64,000 nt of DNA from JANSWY01 sp965243755 (GCA_965243755.1 CBDEVW010000007.1:271608-335607); one strand, 5' to 3'; shown: positions 8,024 to 17,467, numbered from the stretch's first letter. Notes: generated by a model from the letters alone, not told the origin. Numbers and translations: made by a program.

Positions 8024-10632
8024 GCTAGTTCTGTTTTTTCTCGATTCGCCAATGGCAACTTAATGACCATTTCGAAAAATTTCCCTTGTTCTGAATTTAT
8101 TGTGAATGAACCTTCTTTGCTATCAATGATAGATTTTACCAAAGCCATTCCTTCTCCTCTTCCTGAATAATTGTCGGCCTTTTCGGATGTAGAGAAACCA
8201 GGATGGAAAATCAGGTCCCTGATTTCATCATCTTTCAGGTTATCTGCCTGCATCTCCGACACCAATCCTTTTAGTAAAGCTTTTTCTTTAATTTGATTTA
8301 GGTCAAGCCCTTGTCCATCATCCCTGTAGGTAACCACCATTTCATCAAAAGAATTGTGATCAAGTGTTACAGAGATGTTTCCTCTGATCAGCTTGCCTTC
8401 CTTCACCCTCGTATTAGGAGCTTCGATCCCGTGAGAAAGGGTATTTCTCATCAACTGGATCATGATGTCCTTGAATGGCGTAGTATAGTGATCAGGTATA
8501 ACAACATTTTTATCATTCGAAAAAGTAAAGTTGACATCCTTGCCAACCTCCTTACTCATCCTGTTAAGGCCTCTTTCCAGCGTATCAATCACCAAGATGT
8601 TTGACACGACATGCCCTTGTGAAGGGAACTTTCTGTAGACATCCGCTACTTTTAGCAACAGATCCTGCATGTCAGCAATGATCTTGTCTACTGAGTCAAT
8701 TTCATACAATATGGTAAGGAAGTCATTTCCGGAGATGTCTCTTCCTCTTAGTTTGGCGATTGACTCTTCTATGGTATGTAATTTCTCAGTAATCAGGGTC
8801 ACACCAATCAATACGGCATTTCCTTTGATGTTATGAACTGTCTGGAAGGTGAATTCCAGCAAAGTTTCAAAATTGGTACTGTCCTGCTTCTCATAGCTCT
8901 CAGAAATGCTTCTAAGCGACTTGCGGGAGTTATAGAGGAATCCTCTGAGCACGGAAGGATCAATCTTCAGAATACTAAGCATCAGTTCAGTTTCCTGCTG
9001 CTTAATGGTCTCTGCTTCTTCCATATGTTGTTTCAACAAGACTGCCTGCGTTTCATCTGAAACGGTCACCATGATGTTCTGGATCTCATTTTCACGCTCG
9101 ATCCTGGAGAAAGCCACCCTAATGTATTTGGTATTGATACCCTCGCTGGTTTCTGTATAGATCTTCACCTGCTCAATCGGATTAAGCTGATTCACTACAT
9201 CCTCATCCATGTCAGCATTGAAAAGGTGCCTCATGAACATTTCCAGTGCCTCCAGGTCCCTTGGGATAATGTAAGGCCTCATGAAGTTAGAGAACATTTC
9301 CCCGGCTATTCTTTTATTGTCGAAGATGGTCTCCATGGCTTTGGAGTAGAGGTTACTGATCTTAAAGTCTTTGTCCAAAAGGAAGATACCCTGCTCTACA
9401 TTCTCGAAAACTACCTCAGATTGTTTAATGATGTTTTCATACAGGTATTCTGCGTGTTCTTTTTGTTTTTTCAGGGCTGCATGTGACTTGTTGATCTCAT
9501 CAGCCATTTCATTGAATGTCAGGGCATATTGTCCTATCTCATCCTTCGTCTGGATGTTGACCCGATCAGACATGTCTCCGCTCATGAACTTCTTGGTATG
9601 AGCCTCCAGTATCTGCACATTGCTGATGAGGTTCTTCACAATGATGGTCATGATTACAAATGCGATGATGCCTATCAGTATGTCCAGGATCAAAAAAGTA
9701 AAAAAATCCTGACTTGATGCTTCTGCAGAGGATTCGGTATAGTCATGAATTTCATTAGACATGAAATCCTCAACTTCTTTGTAAGCATTAATTTTGTTCG
9801 TCTTGATCTCATACCAGTAAGAAGCATCCTCTGTAAGGTCTTCCTTTCCAAATATGAGGTTTCTCAAACGGGCTACTTCAGCAAGGTCACCTTCACCGCC
9901 TTTCATCTGCTTTCTGTAGAAATCCTTGAATTCCTGATTGGCAATGACCAAAAACGCATCAATGTAAGAATCCTGAGCGGCAACAAGCTTAGAGAATAGC
10001 ACTCTGCTTACACTATCCATTTTGTTTTCGCTGTAAGCCAGAATACCCATGGCTCTTTCTATACTGGCACGTTCCTTTGCCTTGAGGAAATAGATCATCG
10101 CATGGACCTGTTGGGCAGCCTCTTTATCCGGCGTTTCATTGATCAACAGGTTCACCGTGTTTAGTGCAACTTCATTGACTTCACCAAATTGTTCTATGGC
10201 CTCACTTGGCTCAATGGCTAACTCATTGACTTTTCTGCGAATCTCCAGCAACTTGTCAAAATACTCTTTTAAATGCTCCACATCCTGAGCGTGCAATTCC
10301 ATTAGATCACTTAATTCAGGATTGACGATTTCCTGATAGAATTGATTGAGTGTACTGTCTGTAACATGTCGCTGAGCAAGTATTTCTTCGGAGAATTTCT
10401 CACCATTATTGGCAAGATATCCGGCGGTGATACTTCTTTCTTTTTGTAATTCGTGAACTACATGATTTATTTCTATGCCAAGTATAATGGCTTTGTTGAG
10501 CCGTACTGACTCGTTATAATGTTTGAATTTGTGTTGTACCTGGAAATAATCAAACCCAATGATGATGACAATCAGTGGGATGATTATAATGGCAAACTTA
10601 TTTCTTATAGAAAGATTGTGTAACGCTTTCAT
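8020..10632 (-). CDS. Membrane CheA-like kinase: NIT sensor, HAMP, PAS, HPt, ATPase
   Basis: An 870-aa protein with an unusual architecture. Membrane helix 1 is about 13-30 and helix 2 about 310-335. The loop between them (about 45-300) resembles the nitrate/nitrite-sensing NIT domain, with HELQKERSITAGYLANNG as its signature. A HAMP linker follows (about 335-385), then a short coiled coil and a PAS-like domain (about 395-530). Next is an HPt-like helical bundle with TVHNIKGNA near residue 600, matching the CheA P1 motif. Last is a CheA-type ATPase: RNTLSHGIEAP, YRDDGQGLDL, FHPGFSTSEK, GRGEGMALV. There is no HisKA box, so the HPt histidine is the likely phosphate site. There is also no CheW-like P5 domain. 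It overlaps CheY genes by 4 bp on both sides, probably its targets. Confidence 0.85.
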   Translation of the reverse strand: MKALHNLSIRNKFAIIIIPLIVIIIGFDYFQVQHKFKHYNESVRLNKAIILGIEINHVVHELQKERSITAGYLANNGEKFSEEILAQRHVTDSTLNQFYQEIVNPELSDLMELHAQDVEHLKEYFDKLLEIRRKVNELAIEPSEAIEQFGEVNEVALNTVNLLINETPDKEAAQQVHAMIYFLKAKERASIERAMGILAYSENKMDSVSRVLFSKLVAAQDSYIDAFLVIANQEFKDFYRKQMKGGEGDLAEVARLRNLIFGKEDLTEDASYWYEIKTNKINAYKEVEDFMSNEIHDYTESSAEASSQDFFTFLILDILIGIIAFVIMTIIVKNLISNVQILEAHTKKFMSGDMSDRVNIQTKDEIGQYALTFNEMADEINKSHAALKKQKEHAEYLYENIIKQSEVVFENVEQGIFLLDKDFKISNLYSKAMETIFDNKRIAGEMFSNFMRPYIIPRDLEALEMFMRHLFNADMDEDVVNQLNPIEQVKIYTETSEGINTKYIRVAFSRIERENEIQNIMVTVSDETQAVLLKQHMEEAETIKQQETELMLSILKIDPSVLRGFLYNSRKSLRSISESYEKQDSTNFETLLEFTFQTVHNIKGNAVLIGVTLITEKLHTIEESIAKLRGRDISGNDFLTILYEIDSVDKIIADMQDLLLKVADVYRKFPSQGHVVSNILVIDTLERGLNRMSKEVGKDVNFTFSNDKNVVIPDHYTTPFKDIMIQLMRNTLSHGIEAPNTRVKEGKLIRGNISVTLDHNSFDEMVVTYRDDGQGLDLNQIKEKALLKGLVSEMQADNLKDDEIRDLIFHPGFSTSEKADNYSGRGEGMALVKSIIDSKEGSFTINSEQGKFFEMVIKLPLANREKTELA

Positions 10633-10988
10633 ATGATCTTTTTTACAACTTCTACTAACCCTTCAGACGTGAAAGGTTTGACTATATAGTCAGAAGCACC
10701 GAGTTCCATTCCTTTGTTGACCATCGTTTGCTGGCCAACGGCACTGATCATTACTACCTTGGAATCAAGACCTTCTTCGTTGAATACTTTTAAGATCTCC
10801 AGTCCCATCATATCTGGCAATACATTATCCAATGTAACCAAATCTGGTTGTAACTCAAGTGCTAGTTCTATTGCTGACTCGCCGTCCCCGGCTTCTCCTA
10901 CAATCTCGTAACCTTCATTGACCAAAGCATCTTTGATCAGCGTTCGCATGTAAACAGAGTCGTCAACTATTAATATCGTCTTACTCAT
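10629..10988 (-). CDS. cheY: CheY-type single-domain response regulator
   Basis: A 119-aa receiver. Acid pocket DD at 9-10, phospho-acceptor D54 in TLDNVLPDMMG, switch S in ISAVGQQ, and K in IVKPF. The Asn-Val-Leu following the aspartate is a small departure from the usual I-x-M-P. The membrane CheA-like kinase gene starts inside its last codons (4-bp overlap), so the two are probably coupled in translation and function. A 73-bp gap separates it from cheC upstream. Confidence 0.9.
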   Translation of the reverse strand: MSKTILIVDDSVYMRTLIKDALVNEGYEIVGEAGDGESAIELALELQPDLVTLDNVLPDMMGLEILKVFNEEGLDSKVVMISAVGQQTMVNKGMELGASDYIVKPFTSEGLVEVVKKII

Positions 10989-11061
10989 AATTAAGTGATT
11001 TTCTCGAAATAAAAATGTAAAATATTCCTTCTTACTTAAACTGGTTGCAATCTGGGGTTAA

Positions 11062-11667
11062 TTATACTAATTCTTTTATTTTGTCCAGAAACTTTTCATT
11101 AAAAATCCATACAAAATCCGGATTAATATCTAGTTCTGCTCCGTGGAATTGGGCTTTAAAGTGAATAATAGAATCAAGGTCGGATGCTTGCGATTGCAGG
11201 TAGTCTGCTACTTCGCTTGCAGCCATTATATGTAGATGAGGCACATGGCCATAGATTTCTAATCCAAGTATGTTGGCAAACTCGGTCACTACTGCTGCGG
11301 CAACCATGTTGTCAACCTCTTTCAAAAACTCCATTTTCATGGCGCGGCTGATCTCATTATCTTCTTTAATGAGCGCTGCAGGTAAGCAAGCTTCAGTGAT
11401 CTTCTTCACCTCGTCACCGGAAAAAATCAGGTGGCATGAACCTTTTAATTCTCCTTTCAACTCGGTCTGAAGTAAATGGACTTCACTATCAATTTCTTTC
11501 AGGAATTGAGGAACCTCATGTTCGTCCTCATTCAAATCTATTTTGCTGAGGTGAATAGGGCTTTGAAGAATTTGTTCCATAGACTGCTTGGCCATGGACA
11601 AACCACCATTGATCAGGTCTGTAGCAGCTTTAAATTCGCTTTCGTTAAGTTTTGCTATCATAGTCAA
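11062..11667 (-). CDS. cheC: CheC-like CheY-P phosphatase
   Basis: A 201-aa CheC-fold protein. The second active site is intact: E117-x-x-N120 followed by P143 (N-x22-P), the CheC signature. The first site is degraded (DLIN instead of E-x-x-N, and no proline at the right distance), so one catalytic site is expected. CheC dephosphorylates CheY-P and commonly binds CheD, which is encoded in the same operon. A start two codons later (MIAKLNES) is possible. Confidence 0.8.
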   Translation of the reverse strand: MTMIAKLNESEFKAATDLINGGLSMAKQSMEQILQSPIHLSKIDLNEDEHEVPQFLKEIDSEVHLLQTELKGELKGSCHLIFSGDEVKKITEACLPAALIKEDNEISRAMKMEFLKEVDNMVAAAVVTEFANILGLEIYGHVPHLHIMAASEVADYLQSQASDLDSIIHFKAQFHGAELDINPDFVWIFNEKFLDKIKELV

Positions 11668-11709
11668 TTTGGGTTATCCCTTTAATTTCTTTAATTATTC
11701 TGTCTTTTG

Positions 11710-12771
11710 CTAATTTAATTTCACTTGCTTTAACATTGCCTCAGCAATTCTATTCAATGAATGCACCTCATCCACCGCTTTAAGCTTAATGGCTTCTTTG
11801 GGCATTCCAAACACCACACTGGATGCTTCATCCTGTGCAATGGTTCGCGCGCCTTCATTTTTCATTTCCAGTAGCCCTTGTGCTCCATCCTTCCCCATGC
11901 CTGTCAATATCACCCCAACAGCATTGCCTTTGGCATACCTTGCGGTGGATTTGAACAACACATCTACAGAAGGCATGTGCCGGTTGACCAATGGTCCTGC
12001 CTTTACCTCAACAAAATAATCGGAGGCATGTTTTTTTAATAACATATGTTTATCACCCGGAGCAATCAGTGCCTGCCCTTTGACCACAGCGTCACCATTT
12101 TCGGCTTCCTTTACTGAGATTGCACATTCCATATTTAACCGGTCTGCAAATTGTTTGGTGAATACTTCAGGCATATGCTGTACAATGACAATTCCCGGGC
12201 AATCAACGGGCATGCTTTTCAGAATGGTTCTCAGGGCTTCCGTTCCTCCCGTGGATGCGCCAATGGCAATTACTGTATGTGTGTAATTGAATTTTTTCTT
12301 TTCTGCATTGGGCTTGGGCGCATTGAAAGCTTTCATAAACTTCCGCTGTGCCATTATAGCACTGATATTGGACCGGGCAGCTGCTTTCACTTTGCGACAC
12401 AGTTCATGGGCATCCTCGTGCAACAAGTCACGGGTGCGTACTTTGGGCTTACCCACTACATCCACCGCACCGTACTCCAGTGCCTTCACCGCTCCTTTTG
12501 AGCCCTCCTGGGTCAATGTAGAGATGATCACTACCGGAATAGGGTGCTGATTCATCAGCTTTTTCAGGAAAGTAATCCCATTCATTTTAGGCATTTCGAT
12601 ATCCAGTGTGATCACATCCGGTACCAGTCGTTTCAACTCCTGAGCTGCTTCATAGGGGTCTGAAGCTGTGCCTACCACTTCAAGCTCCGGGTCTGCAGAA
12701 AAGATTTCCTGCAACGATTGCCTTACCAGCAACGAATCATCAACAATCAATATTTTCGATACCTTACCCAA
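11710..12771 (-). CDS. cheB: CheB chemoreceptor methylesterase/deamidase
   Basis: A 353-aa two-domain CheB. The N-terminal receiver has DD at 11-12, D57 in LDIEMPKMNG, and K in VGKPK. A basic linker (about 130-165) leads to the methylesterase domain. Its catalytic serine is S173 in IGASTGGTEAL, the histidine is H199 in VQHMPEVF and the aspartate is D295 in GMGKDGAQGL. It removes methyl groups placed by CheR on the MCP encoded in the same operon. cheD ends 4 bp before its start. Length and motifs are standard. Confidence 0.95.
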   Translation of the reverse strand: MGKVSKILIVDDSLLVRQSLQEIFSADPELEVVGTASDPYEAAQELKRLVPDVITLDIEMPKMNGITFLKKLMNQHPIPVVIISTLTQEGSKGAVKALEYGAVDVVGKPKVRTRDLLHEDAHELCRKVKAAARSNISAIMAQRKFMKAFNAPKPNAEKKKFNYTHTVIAIGASTGGTEALRTILKSMPVDCPGIVIVQHMPEVFTKQFADRLNMECAISVKEAENGDAVVKGQALIAPGDKHMLLKKHASDYFVEVKAGPLVNRHMPSVDVLFKSTARYAKGNAVGVILTGMGKDGAQGLLEMKNEGARTIAQDEASSVVFGMPKEAIKLKAVDEVHSLNRIAEAMLKQVKLN

Positions 12772-12775
12772 TGTC

Positions 12776-13264
12776 TTACCTTAGCTTATGGTTAATCTGT
12801 GTTGGTTGTATTAACTTCATTTTCACTACTCCCGTACTGGTGTCAAACAGTATTTTTCTACCCAAAGTCCCGTCTACACTTTCTCCAGTCACCGGAATCT
12901 CAAATTGTCTTAAATATTTTCTAGCTATTTCAATATTCCTTTCCCCTATTTTCATGGTGAAATTAGCCTGATTAGCGCCACCAAATATCTTCGCAATCAT
13001 ATCAGTCTTCCTTGCACCAATCTTCTCCATCTCCCGCAATAACTTTTCCATGGCGATGTTACCATATTTGGCAGAAGCAAGTCCTTCACCATTCCAAAAC
13101 GGTAACATAAAGTGATTGATCCCTCCTACCTTTCTGGATGTATCATAAAGACACACAGAGATACACGACCCCAGTACAGTAGTTACCAAATGGGGCTCCC
13201 TGCTCACAAAAAGATTGGAAGGATACAGGTAATGTTTCGCTATGCCTACATCCTTATTGATCAA
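12776..13264 (-). CDS. cheD: CheD chemoreceptor glutamine deamidase
   Basis: A 162-aa CheD. The catalytic cysteine is C34 in TVLGSCISV, the histidine is H51 in GGINHFMLP, and T28 fills the third position; spacing matches CheD. Further family motifs are AKIFGGA and GRNIEIA-like GERNIEIARKYL. CheD deamidates specific glutamines in chemoreceptors and docks to CheC. It overlaps the preceding kinase-like gene by 4 bp (ATGA). Confidence 0.93.
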   Translation of the reverse strand: MINKDVGIAKHYLYPSNLFVSREPHLVTTVLGSCISVCLYDTSRKVGGINHFMLPFWNGEGLASAKYGNIAMEKLLREMEKIGARKTDMIAKIFGGANQANFTMKIGERNIEIARKYLRQFEIPVTGESVDGTLGRKILFDTSTGVVKMKLIQPTQINHKLR

Positions 13265-14112
13265 AATTCCTGTTCATTTCCGTCATCAGAATCAAAGAAA
13301 ATAGCATCATCATCTCCATAGAAGTCCATGTCGTCCTGGTAAAGTGTGGCAGGAGGAATTTTAACTTTGAAGGTGGTGCCTATATCCACTTTACTATCAA
13401 TGAAGAGTTCTCCATCGAGTAAGTCTACCAAAGCATGTACTATAGAAAGGCCCAATCCATGTCCGGCAAAACCCTTTTTGGTTCCGGAATCCAGTTGCTT
13501 GAAGCGATCGAATATCTCCTGTAGTCGCTCATCCTCAATCCCAACACCAAAGTCCTGGATCATAATGTTAAGGTTTTCAGATTCATCCACATCCACATGT
13601 AGAAGAATGCTGGAGTCATTATGGCTGAATTTTATGGCGTTTGAAACAAGGTTTGAGATGATCAAATTGAGCATTTCTTTATCTGAATTGAAATGCTTGT
13701 GGGCTCCCTGCTTCCAGTCTATGGATATATTTTTCTTTTCAAATTGGTTATCAAAGGCGTGGATGATGTCACTCACCAGTTTGTGTGTGTTGACCTGAGT
13801 GGTTTCAATGGTGGCATTACCGGCTTCAATTTCAGCGGCAATGAACACATTCCGGATTTGAAAATTCAGGTTATGTACCTCGTTGTAAATCAGTTTGGCC
13901 TTTTTATGGTTTCCTTCGTGATCATTGGGGTTGGTGATCATCATTTTCAACAAACCAAGAATGGAGGTCATTGGGTTATTGATCTCATTTTTGATGTTGG
14001 AAAGGAAATCCGTTTTTACCTGTTCGGCATGAAGAAGTTTTTCATTCAGTCTTTTCAGTTCCTGAATCATTTCTTCTTCTGACATATTATCGTGTTCAAA
14101 ATCAACTCTCAT
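13261..14112 (-). CDS. Histidine-kinase-like protein lacking the phospho-acceptor histidine
   Basis: A 283-aa soluble protein with a kinase core. The dimerisation helix reads KTDFLSNIKNEINNPMTSI, where the normal S-H-E-I-R-T-P becomes K-N-E-I-N-N-P. The phospho-acceptor histidine is thus replaced by N42. The ATPase domain looks intact: NLVSNAIKFS, QDFGVGI, FDRFKQL and GHGLGLSIV. A strongly acidic tail follows (about 260-283). It may bind ATP without autophosphorylation and act as a scaffold, or as a kinase on another protein such as the STAS protein of this operon; both are inference. It sits between cheR (1-bp gap) and cheD (4-bp overlap). Confidence 0.88.
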   Translation of the reverse strand: MRVDFEHDNMSEEEMIQELKRLNEKLLHAEQVKTDFLSNIKNEINNPMTSILGLLKMMITNPNDHEGNHKKAKLIYNEVHNLNFQIRNVFIAAEIEAGNATIETTQVNTHKLVSDIIHAFDNQFEKKNISIDWKQGAHKHFNSDKEMLNLIISNLVSNAIKFSHNDSSILLHVDVDESENLNIMIQDFGVGIEDERLQEIFDRFKQLDSGTKKGFAGHGLGLSIVHALVDLLDGELFIDSKVDIGTTFKVKIPPATLYQDDMDFYGDDDAIFFDSDDGNEQEF

Positions 14113-14113
14113 G

Positions 14114-14968
14114 TCAAATTCGTTTATAGATTGTAGGCTCCAATTGTGTTAGGGGCACATTTTTACCAATTATTGATTCTGAGTGACCTAAAAAGAAGTA
14201 CCCTCCCACTTTTAGTTTCCGGCACAATTTATTGATCACTTTTTCCTGAGTTTCTTTATCAAAATAGATCAATACATTTCTGCAAAAAATGATGTCAAAG
14301 TCATTTTCTACATCATAGTCATGATCCATCAGGTTTAATCGCTTGAACCGAGCTTTTGACCTCAGTTCCGGAATCACCCTTACCAGATTTGCTTTCCTGT
14401 CCTTACTTCTGAGGAAATACTTATTTCTCAGTGGCATGGGCAGCTCCCTTATCCGATCGTGGTGATAAACCGCTTTCACTGCTTTCTTTAATATCTCGAT
14501 GGATATGTCGGTCCCAAGAATGTTATAATTGATCCTGTTTCTTTCGTTTGCTGTATTGAATTCCTCAATTACGATAGCCAGGGAATAAATTTCTTCTCCA
14601 CTGGAAGAGGCTGCACTCCAGATATTCAGTCTTTGACCAGACTTGCTAAATTCCGGAAGCAATTCATTCATCATGAAATCAAAATGGGATGATTCTCTAA
14701 AGAAATCGGTTTTGTTTGTGGAGATTGCATCGATCATTTCCAACAGCTCAGCCTTGCCTTCCTTACTGAATACGTACTCCAGGTACTCGTCAAATGTAGC
14801 AATACCAGTAACCTTCAGTCGCTTTTGCAATCGTCCTTCCACCATCACCTTCTTCACGGGAGGAAGTTTGATGCCATAGTTGCTGGTAATGAAATGACTC
14901 AATCTTCTGAAGTCAGTATCACTTAGTTTACGTTTTTCATAAAAGGCTTTTGAGATGTCGTAACTCAT
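14114..14968 (-). CDS. cheR: CheR chemoreceptor methyltransferase
   Basis: A 284-aa CheR that uses S-adenosylmethionine to methylate glutamates on the MCP encoded upstream. The helical N-terminal domain covers about 15-80. The AdoMet-binding domain contains NKTDFFRE, WSAASSSGEEIYS (motif I), LGTDIS, DIIFCRNVLIYFD and the final GGYFFLGHSES. No TPR or coiled-coil extension is present. It starts 16 bp after the MCP gene. Confidence 0.95.
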   Translation of the reverse strand: MSYDISKAFYEKRKLSDTDFRRLSHFITSNYGIKLPPVKKVMVEGRLQKRLKVTGIATFDEYLEYVFSKEGKAELLEMIDAISTNKTDFFRESSHFDFMMNELLPEFSKSGQRLNIWSAASSSGEEIYSLAIVIEEFNTANERNRINYNILGTDISIEILKKAVKAVYHHDRIRELPMPLRNKYFLRSKDRKANLVRVIPELRSKARFKRLNLMDHDYDVENDFDIIFCRNVLIYFDKETQEKVINKLCRKLKVGGYFFLGHSESIIGKNVPLTQLEPTIYKRI

Positions 14969-14984
14969 TCCAAAATTTTAGTTC

Positions 14985-16934
14985 CTAATATTTTTCAAAA
15001 TCAGAATCTAACACATCATTGTCTCCACTCAGATCAATGTCTACTCCCTGTTCAGTGCTGTCTGTAACCGGCTGCTCAACAGAAGCCTTCTCTTCTTTTA
15101 TTGGCTCATTGCTTTCAAAGGTTTCTACTGGCTGTTGCGTTTTGTCCAATTTCTCTTTTCTTTTCGCAGCACCATTACTGCTGGTAGCGGCCCCATCTAT
15201 CTGGAAGAATGAAATCGCTTCCAGCAAGAGTTCGGCCTGGCTGTAGAGCTCTTCTGAGTTGGCCGCCATTTCTTCTGCTACCGCTGCATTTTGCTGTACA
15301 ATCTGGTTAAGGTTCTGAACGGCACTGTTGATTTGATCTGCCCCATTGTTTTGTTCAATGCTTGCCGAAGTAATCTCCTTTACAAGATCCGCCGTTTTTT
15401 GAATCTCCGGAACAATAGATGAAAGCATGTCGCCGGAAGCCTGTGCAGTTTCTACACCCAGCAAAGATTCCTCATCTATCTCAGAAGCTGCTGACTGGCT
15501 TCTCTCTGCCAGACGCCTGATTTCCGCAGCAACTACCGCGAAACCTTTTCCGTACTCACCAGCCCTGGCTGCCTCTACAGCGGCGTTTAGGGCCAGGAGG
15601 TTGGTTTGTCTTGAGATCTCTCCAATAATACTGATCCGTTGTGTGATGGATTTCATTGAATCCAGTGTCTTGGATACCAGGTGATTACTTTCAATGATAT
15701 TGTTGGCACCTGCTATGGCTATCTGCTCCGTTTGTTTAGAGTTTGCAGTGTTCTGATCGATGTTGGCTGCCATCTCTTCCATGGAAGATGATACTTCTTC
15801 CGCAGAACTGGCCTGCTCCGAGGCACCATCGGACATTAGCTGGGAAGACTTGCTAAGCTCCATACTGGCATTGGCAATGTTATTACTACTGTCAATGACG
15901 GTGGAAACTATGTCTTTCAACTTATCAATCATTACTTTAAGGTGATTCAACAGGTCACCTATTTCGTCATTTCTGTCATTTTCCAGGTTATAGGAAAGGT
16001 TTCCTTTGGCGATTTCCTTGATAGAAACGATCGCTGACTTCACTGATTTGTCTATTCCCCTGATCATGAATATGGAGATCAGTAACGATACCAGAATACC
16101 GCCTACAATCGCTATCCCTACAAGTAAAGTCGCATTTCCCGTTTGCTTATCAAGATATCCACTGGTTTTTTCGAGTATTTTGCTCATTACTGGCTCGAGC
16201 TGAATTTTCTTAGAATTAAGCTTGCCAAATGTTCCCTGAGCCTCATCCAATCCAATGATTTCATCAGAGCTGACCAAACGCTTGAATATGGTATTATATC
16301 CCTGAAGAGCTGTTCTGGAAGAACCAGTTACATAATTTTCCAGTGACGCTATTTGATTCTTCAGTGCCTGGCGATTTTTCAGGGATGGATTGGCCAGGTA
16401 CATGGTTTGTGCATTCTTTAACTCACTTACTCTTAGTTGTTGACTGGTGGAATTTGCTGCAGCTTCGAGAGCAGCCAATGATTTGTTGAGATCACCCACA
16501 AGTCCCTTGTCGTTCATTCCTCTTTTTTTGTTCTCCGCGACCAGGCTGTTAAATAGGTTTCCATATTCGACCAGCCACCCGTCCAGGCTTCCAACTTCTT
16601 CAGTAGCATCACTTTCGGCGATTACTTCACTCGATTGAAGCGTAGCAATGATCTCCTTGTTTACTTGTAGTTTTTGTCTGAACTTTTTAATCTGCGGATT
16701 ATTATTTTCATCAGACTTGTAGAACTCTTCTTTGCCCAGTTCCCATTGAACAAAGTCTCTTTCTGCAGCCATCATCTCATTCAGTCCTGTACGAAGCGCA
16801 CTGATCTGAATAGCAGTGTTTGATATTTTGCTTGTACTGCTGGCCACAGTAAAGACTGTGACTCCTATAAAAATGAAGGCCAACAGAATAATAAGAGAGT
16901 AAGCCTGTAATTTTCTTTTGATGCTTAACTTCAT
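14985..16934 (-). CDS. Methyl-accepting chemotaxis protein
   Basis: A 649-aa transmembrane receptor. Helix 1 is about 12-30, a helical periplasmic sensor region spans about 31-265, and helix 2 is about 266-290. A HAMP domain follows. The cytoplasmic signalling helices have the hairpin tip ISRQTNLLALNAAVEAARAG, then GKGFAVVAAEIRRLAERS. Gln/Glu-rich stretches such as AEEVSSSMEEMAAN are likely methylation sites for CheR and CheB. An acidic tail of about 60 residues follows the second methylation helix; no NWETF-like CheR-docking pentapeptide is seen. The ligand is unknown: the sensor region is all-helical and not a dCache or PAS type. The gene overlaps cheW by 4 bp. Confidence 0.93.
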   Translation of the reverse strand: MKLSIKRKLQAYSLIILLAFIFIGVTVFTVASSTSKISNTAIQISALRTGLNEMMAAERDFVQWELGKEEFYKSDENNNPQIKKFRQKLQVNKEIIATLQSSEVIAESDATEEVGSLDGWLVEYGNLFNSLVAENKKRGMNDKGLVGDLNKSLAALEAAANSTSQQLRVSELKNAQTMYLANPSLKNRQALKNQIASLENYVTGSSRTALQGYNTIFKRLVSSDEIIGLDEAQGTFGKLNSKKIQLEPVMSKILEKTSGYLDKQTGNATLLVGIAIVGGILVSLLISIFMIRGIDKSVKSAIVSIKEIAKGNLSYNLENDRNDEIGDLLNHLKVMIDKLKDIVSTVIDSSNNIANASMELSKSSQLMSDGASEQASSAEEVSSSMEEMAANIDQNTANSKQTEQIAIAGANNIIESNHLVSKTLDSMKSITQRISIIGEISRQTNLLALNAAVEAARAGEYGKGFAVVAAEIRRLAERSQSAASEIDEESLLGVETAQASGDMLSSIVPEIQKTADLVKEITSASIEQNNGADQINSAVQNLNQIVQQNAAVAEEMAANSEELYSQAELLLEAISFFQIDGAATSSNGAAKRKEKLDKTQQPVETFESNEPIKEEKASVEQPVTDSTEQGVDIDLSGDNDVLDSDFEKY

Positions 16935-17467
16935 TTTTCTTTTATTTCTTGTCCGTCCGTTTGTTCGCTATTTTGTTCCTGCAGGAAGTTCATCTCTTCA
17001 ATAGAGAAGACTTTGTCCAGGTTGAGGAGTAGGATAAAGTCATCATCTTTCCTGTACATTCCCCTGATGTATTCCAGTTTATACTTGGCATCTACACTTG
17101 GTGAAGGCTGGATGGCATTGTCCGGTACCTCCATTACCTCCAGTACTGAATCGACTAATGTACCTATCTGGATGACATCATCCTCTATATTGATCTCCAT
17201 TACAATTACACAGGTGTCCACGGTAAATTCCACGGGACTTAGTCCAAACTTCACTTTTGTATCCACCAGTGGCAGTACTTTTCCTCTAAGGTTAATGATG
17301 CCGGATAAATACTTTGGTGCTAATGGGATCTTGGTGATTGCTGGTACCTCCAGAATTTCAATCACTTTTTTGACATCTACAGCAAAATATTCCTTATCCA
17401 GTGTAAAGGATAAAAATGAATGTACAACCTGATCTACTTCAGATTCTGTTTCCTTGATTACGCTCAT
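16931..17467 (-). CDS. cheW: CheW coupling protein
   Basis: A 178-aa CheW that links the MCP to CheA. The fold starts at FLSFTLDKEYFAVDVKKV. Signature segments are YLSGIINLRGKVLPLVD (receptor-binding loop) and IVMEI, with a partner strand IGTLVDSVLEVMEV. The N-terminal 15 residues and the charged C-terminal tail are extensions. It overlaps the MCP gene by 4 bp and cheA by one base. Confidence 0.94.
   Translation of the reverse strand: MSVIKETESEVDQVVHSFLSFTLDKEYFAVDVKKVIEILEVPAITKIPLAPKYLSGIINLRGKVLPLVDTKVKFGLSPVEFTVDTCVIVMEINIEDDVIQIGTLVDSVLEVMEVPDNAIQPSPSVDAKYKLEYIRGMYRKDDDFILLLNLDKVFSIEEMNFLQEQNSEQTDGQEIKEK

Noticed and set aside
10989..11061. 73-bp gap between cheC and cheY checked for a terminator or promoter
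   Set aside because: AT-rich but with no hairpin or TAnnTTTG match; treated as part of the continuous operon.
13346..13798. 150-codon + strand ORF inside the kinase-like and cheD/cheR region
   Set aside because: It is antisense to a clear gene with intact motifs; its Ser/Leu-rich composition is typical of a shadow frame.
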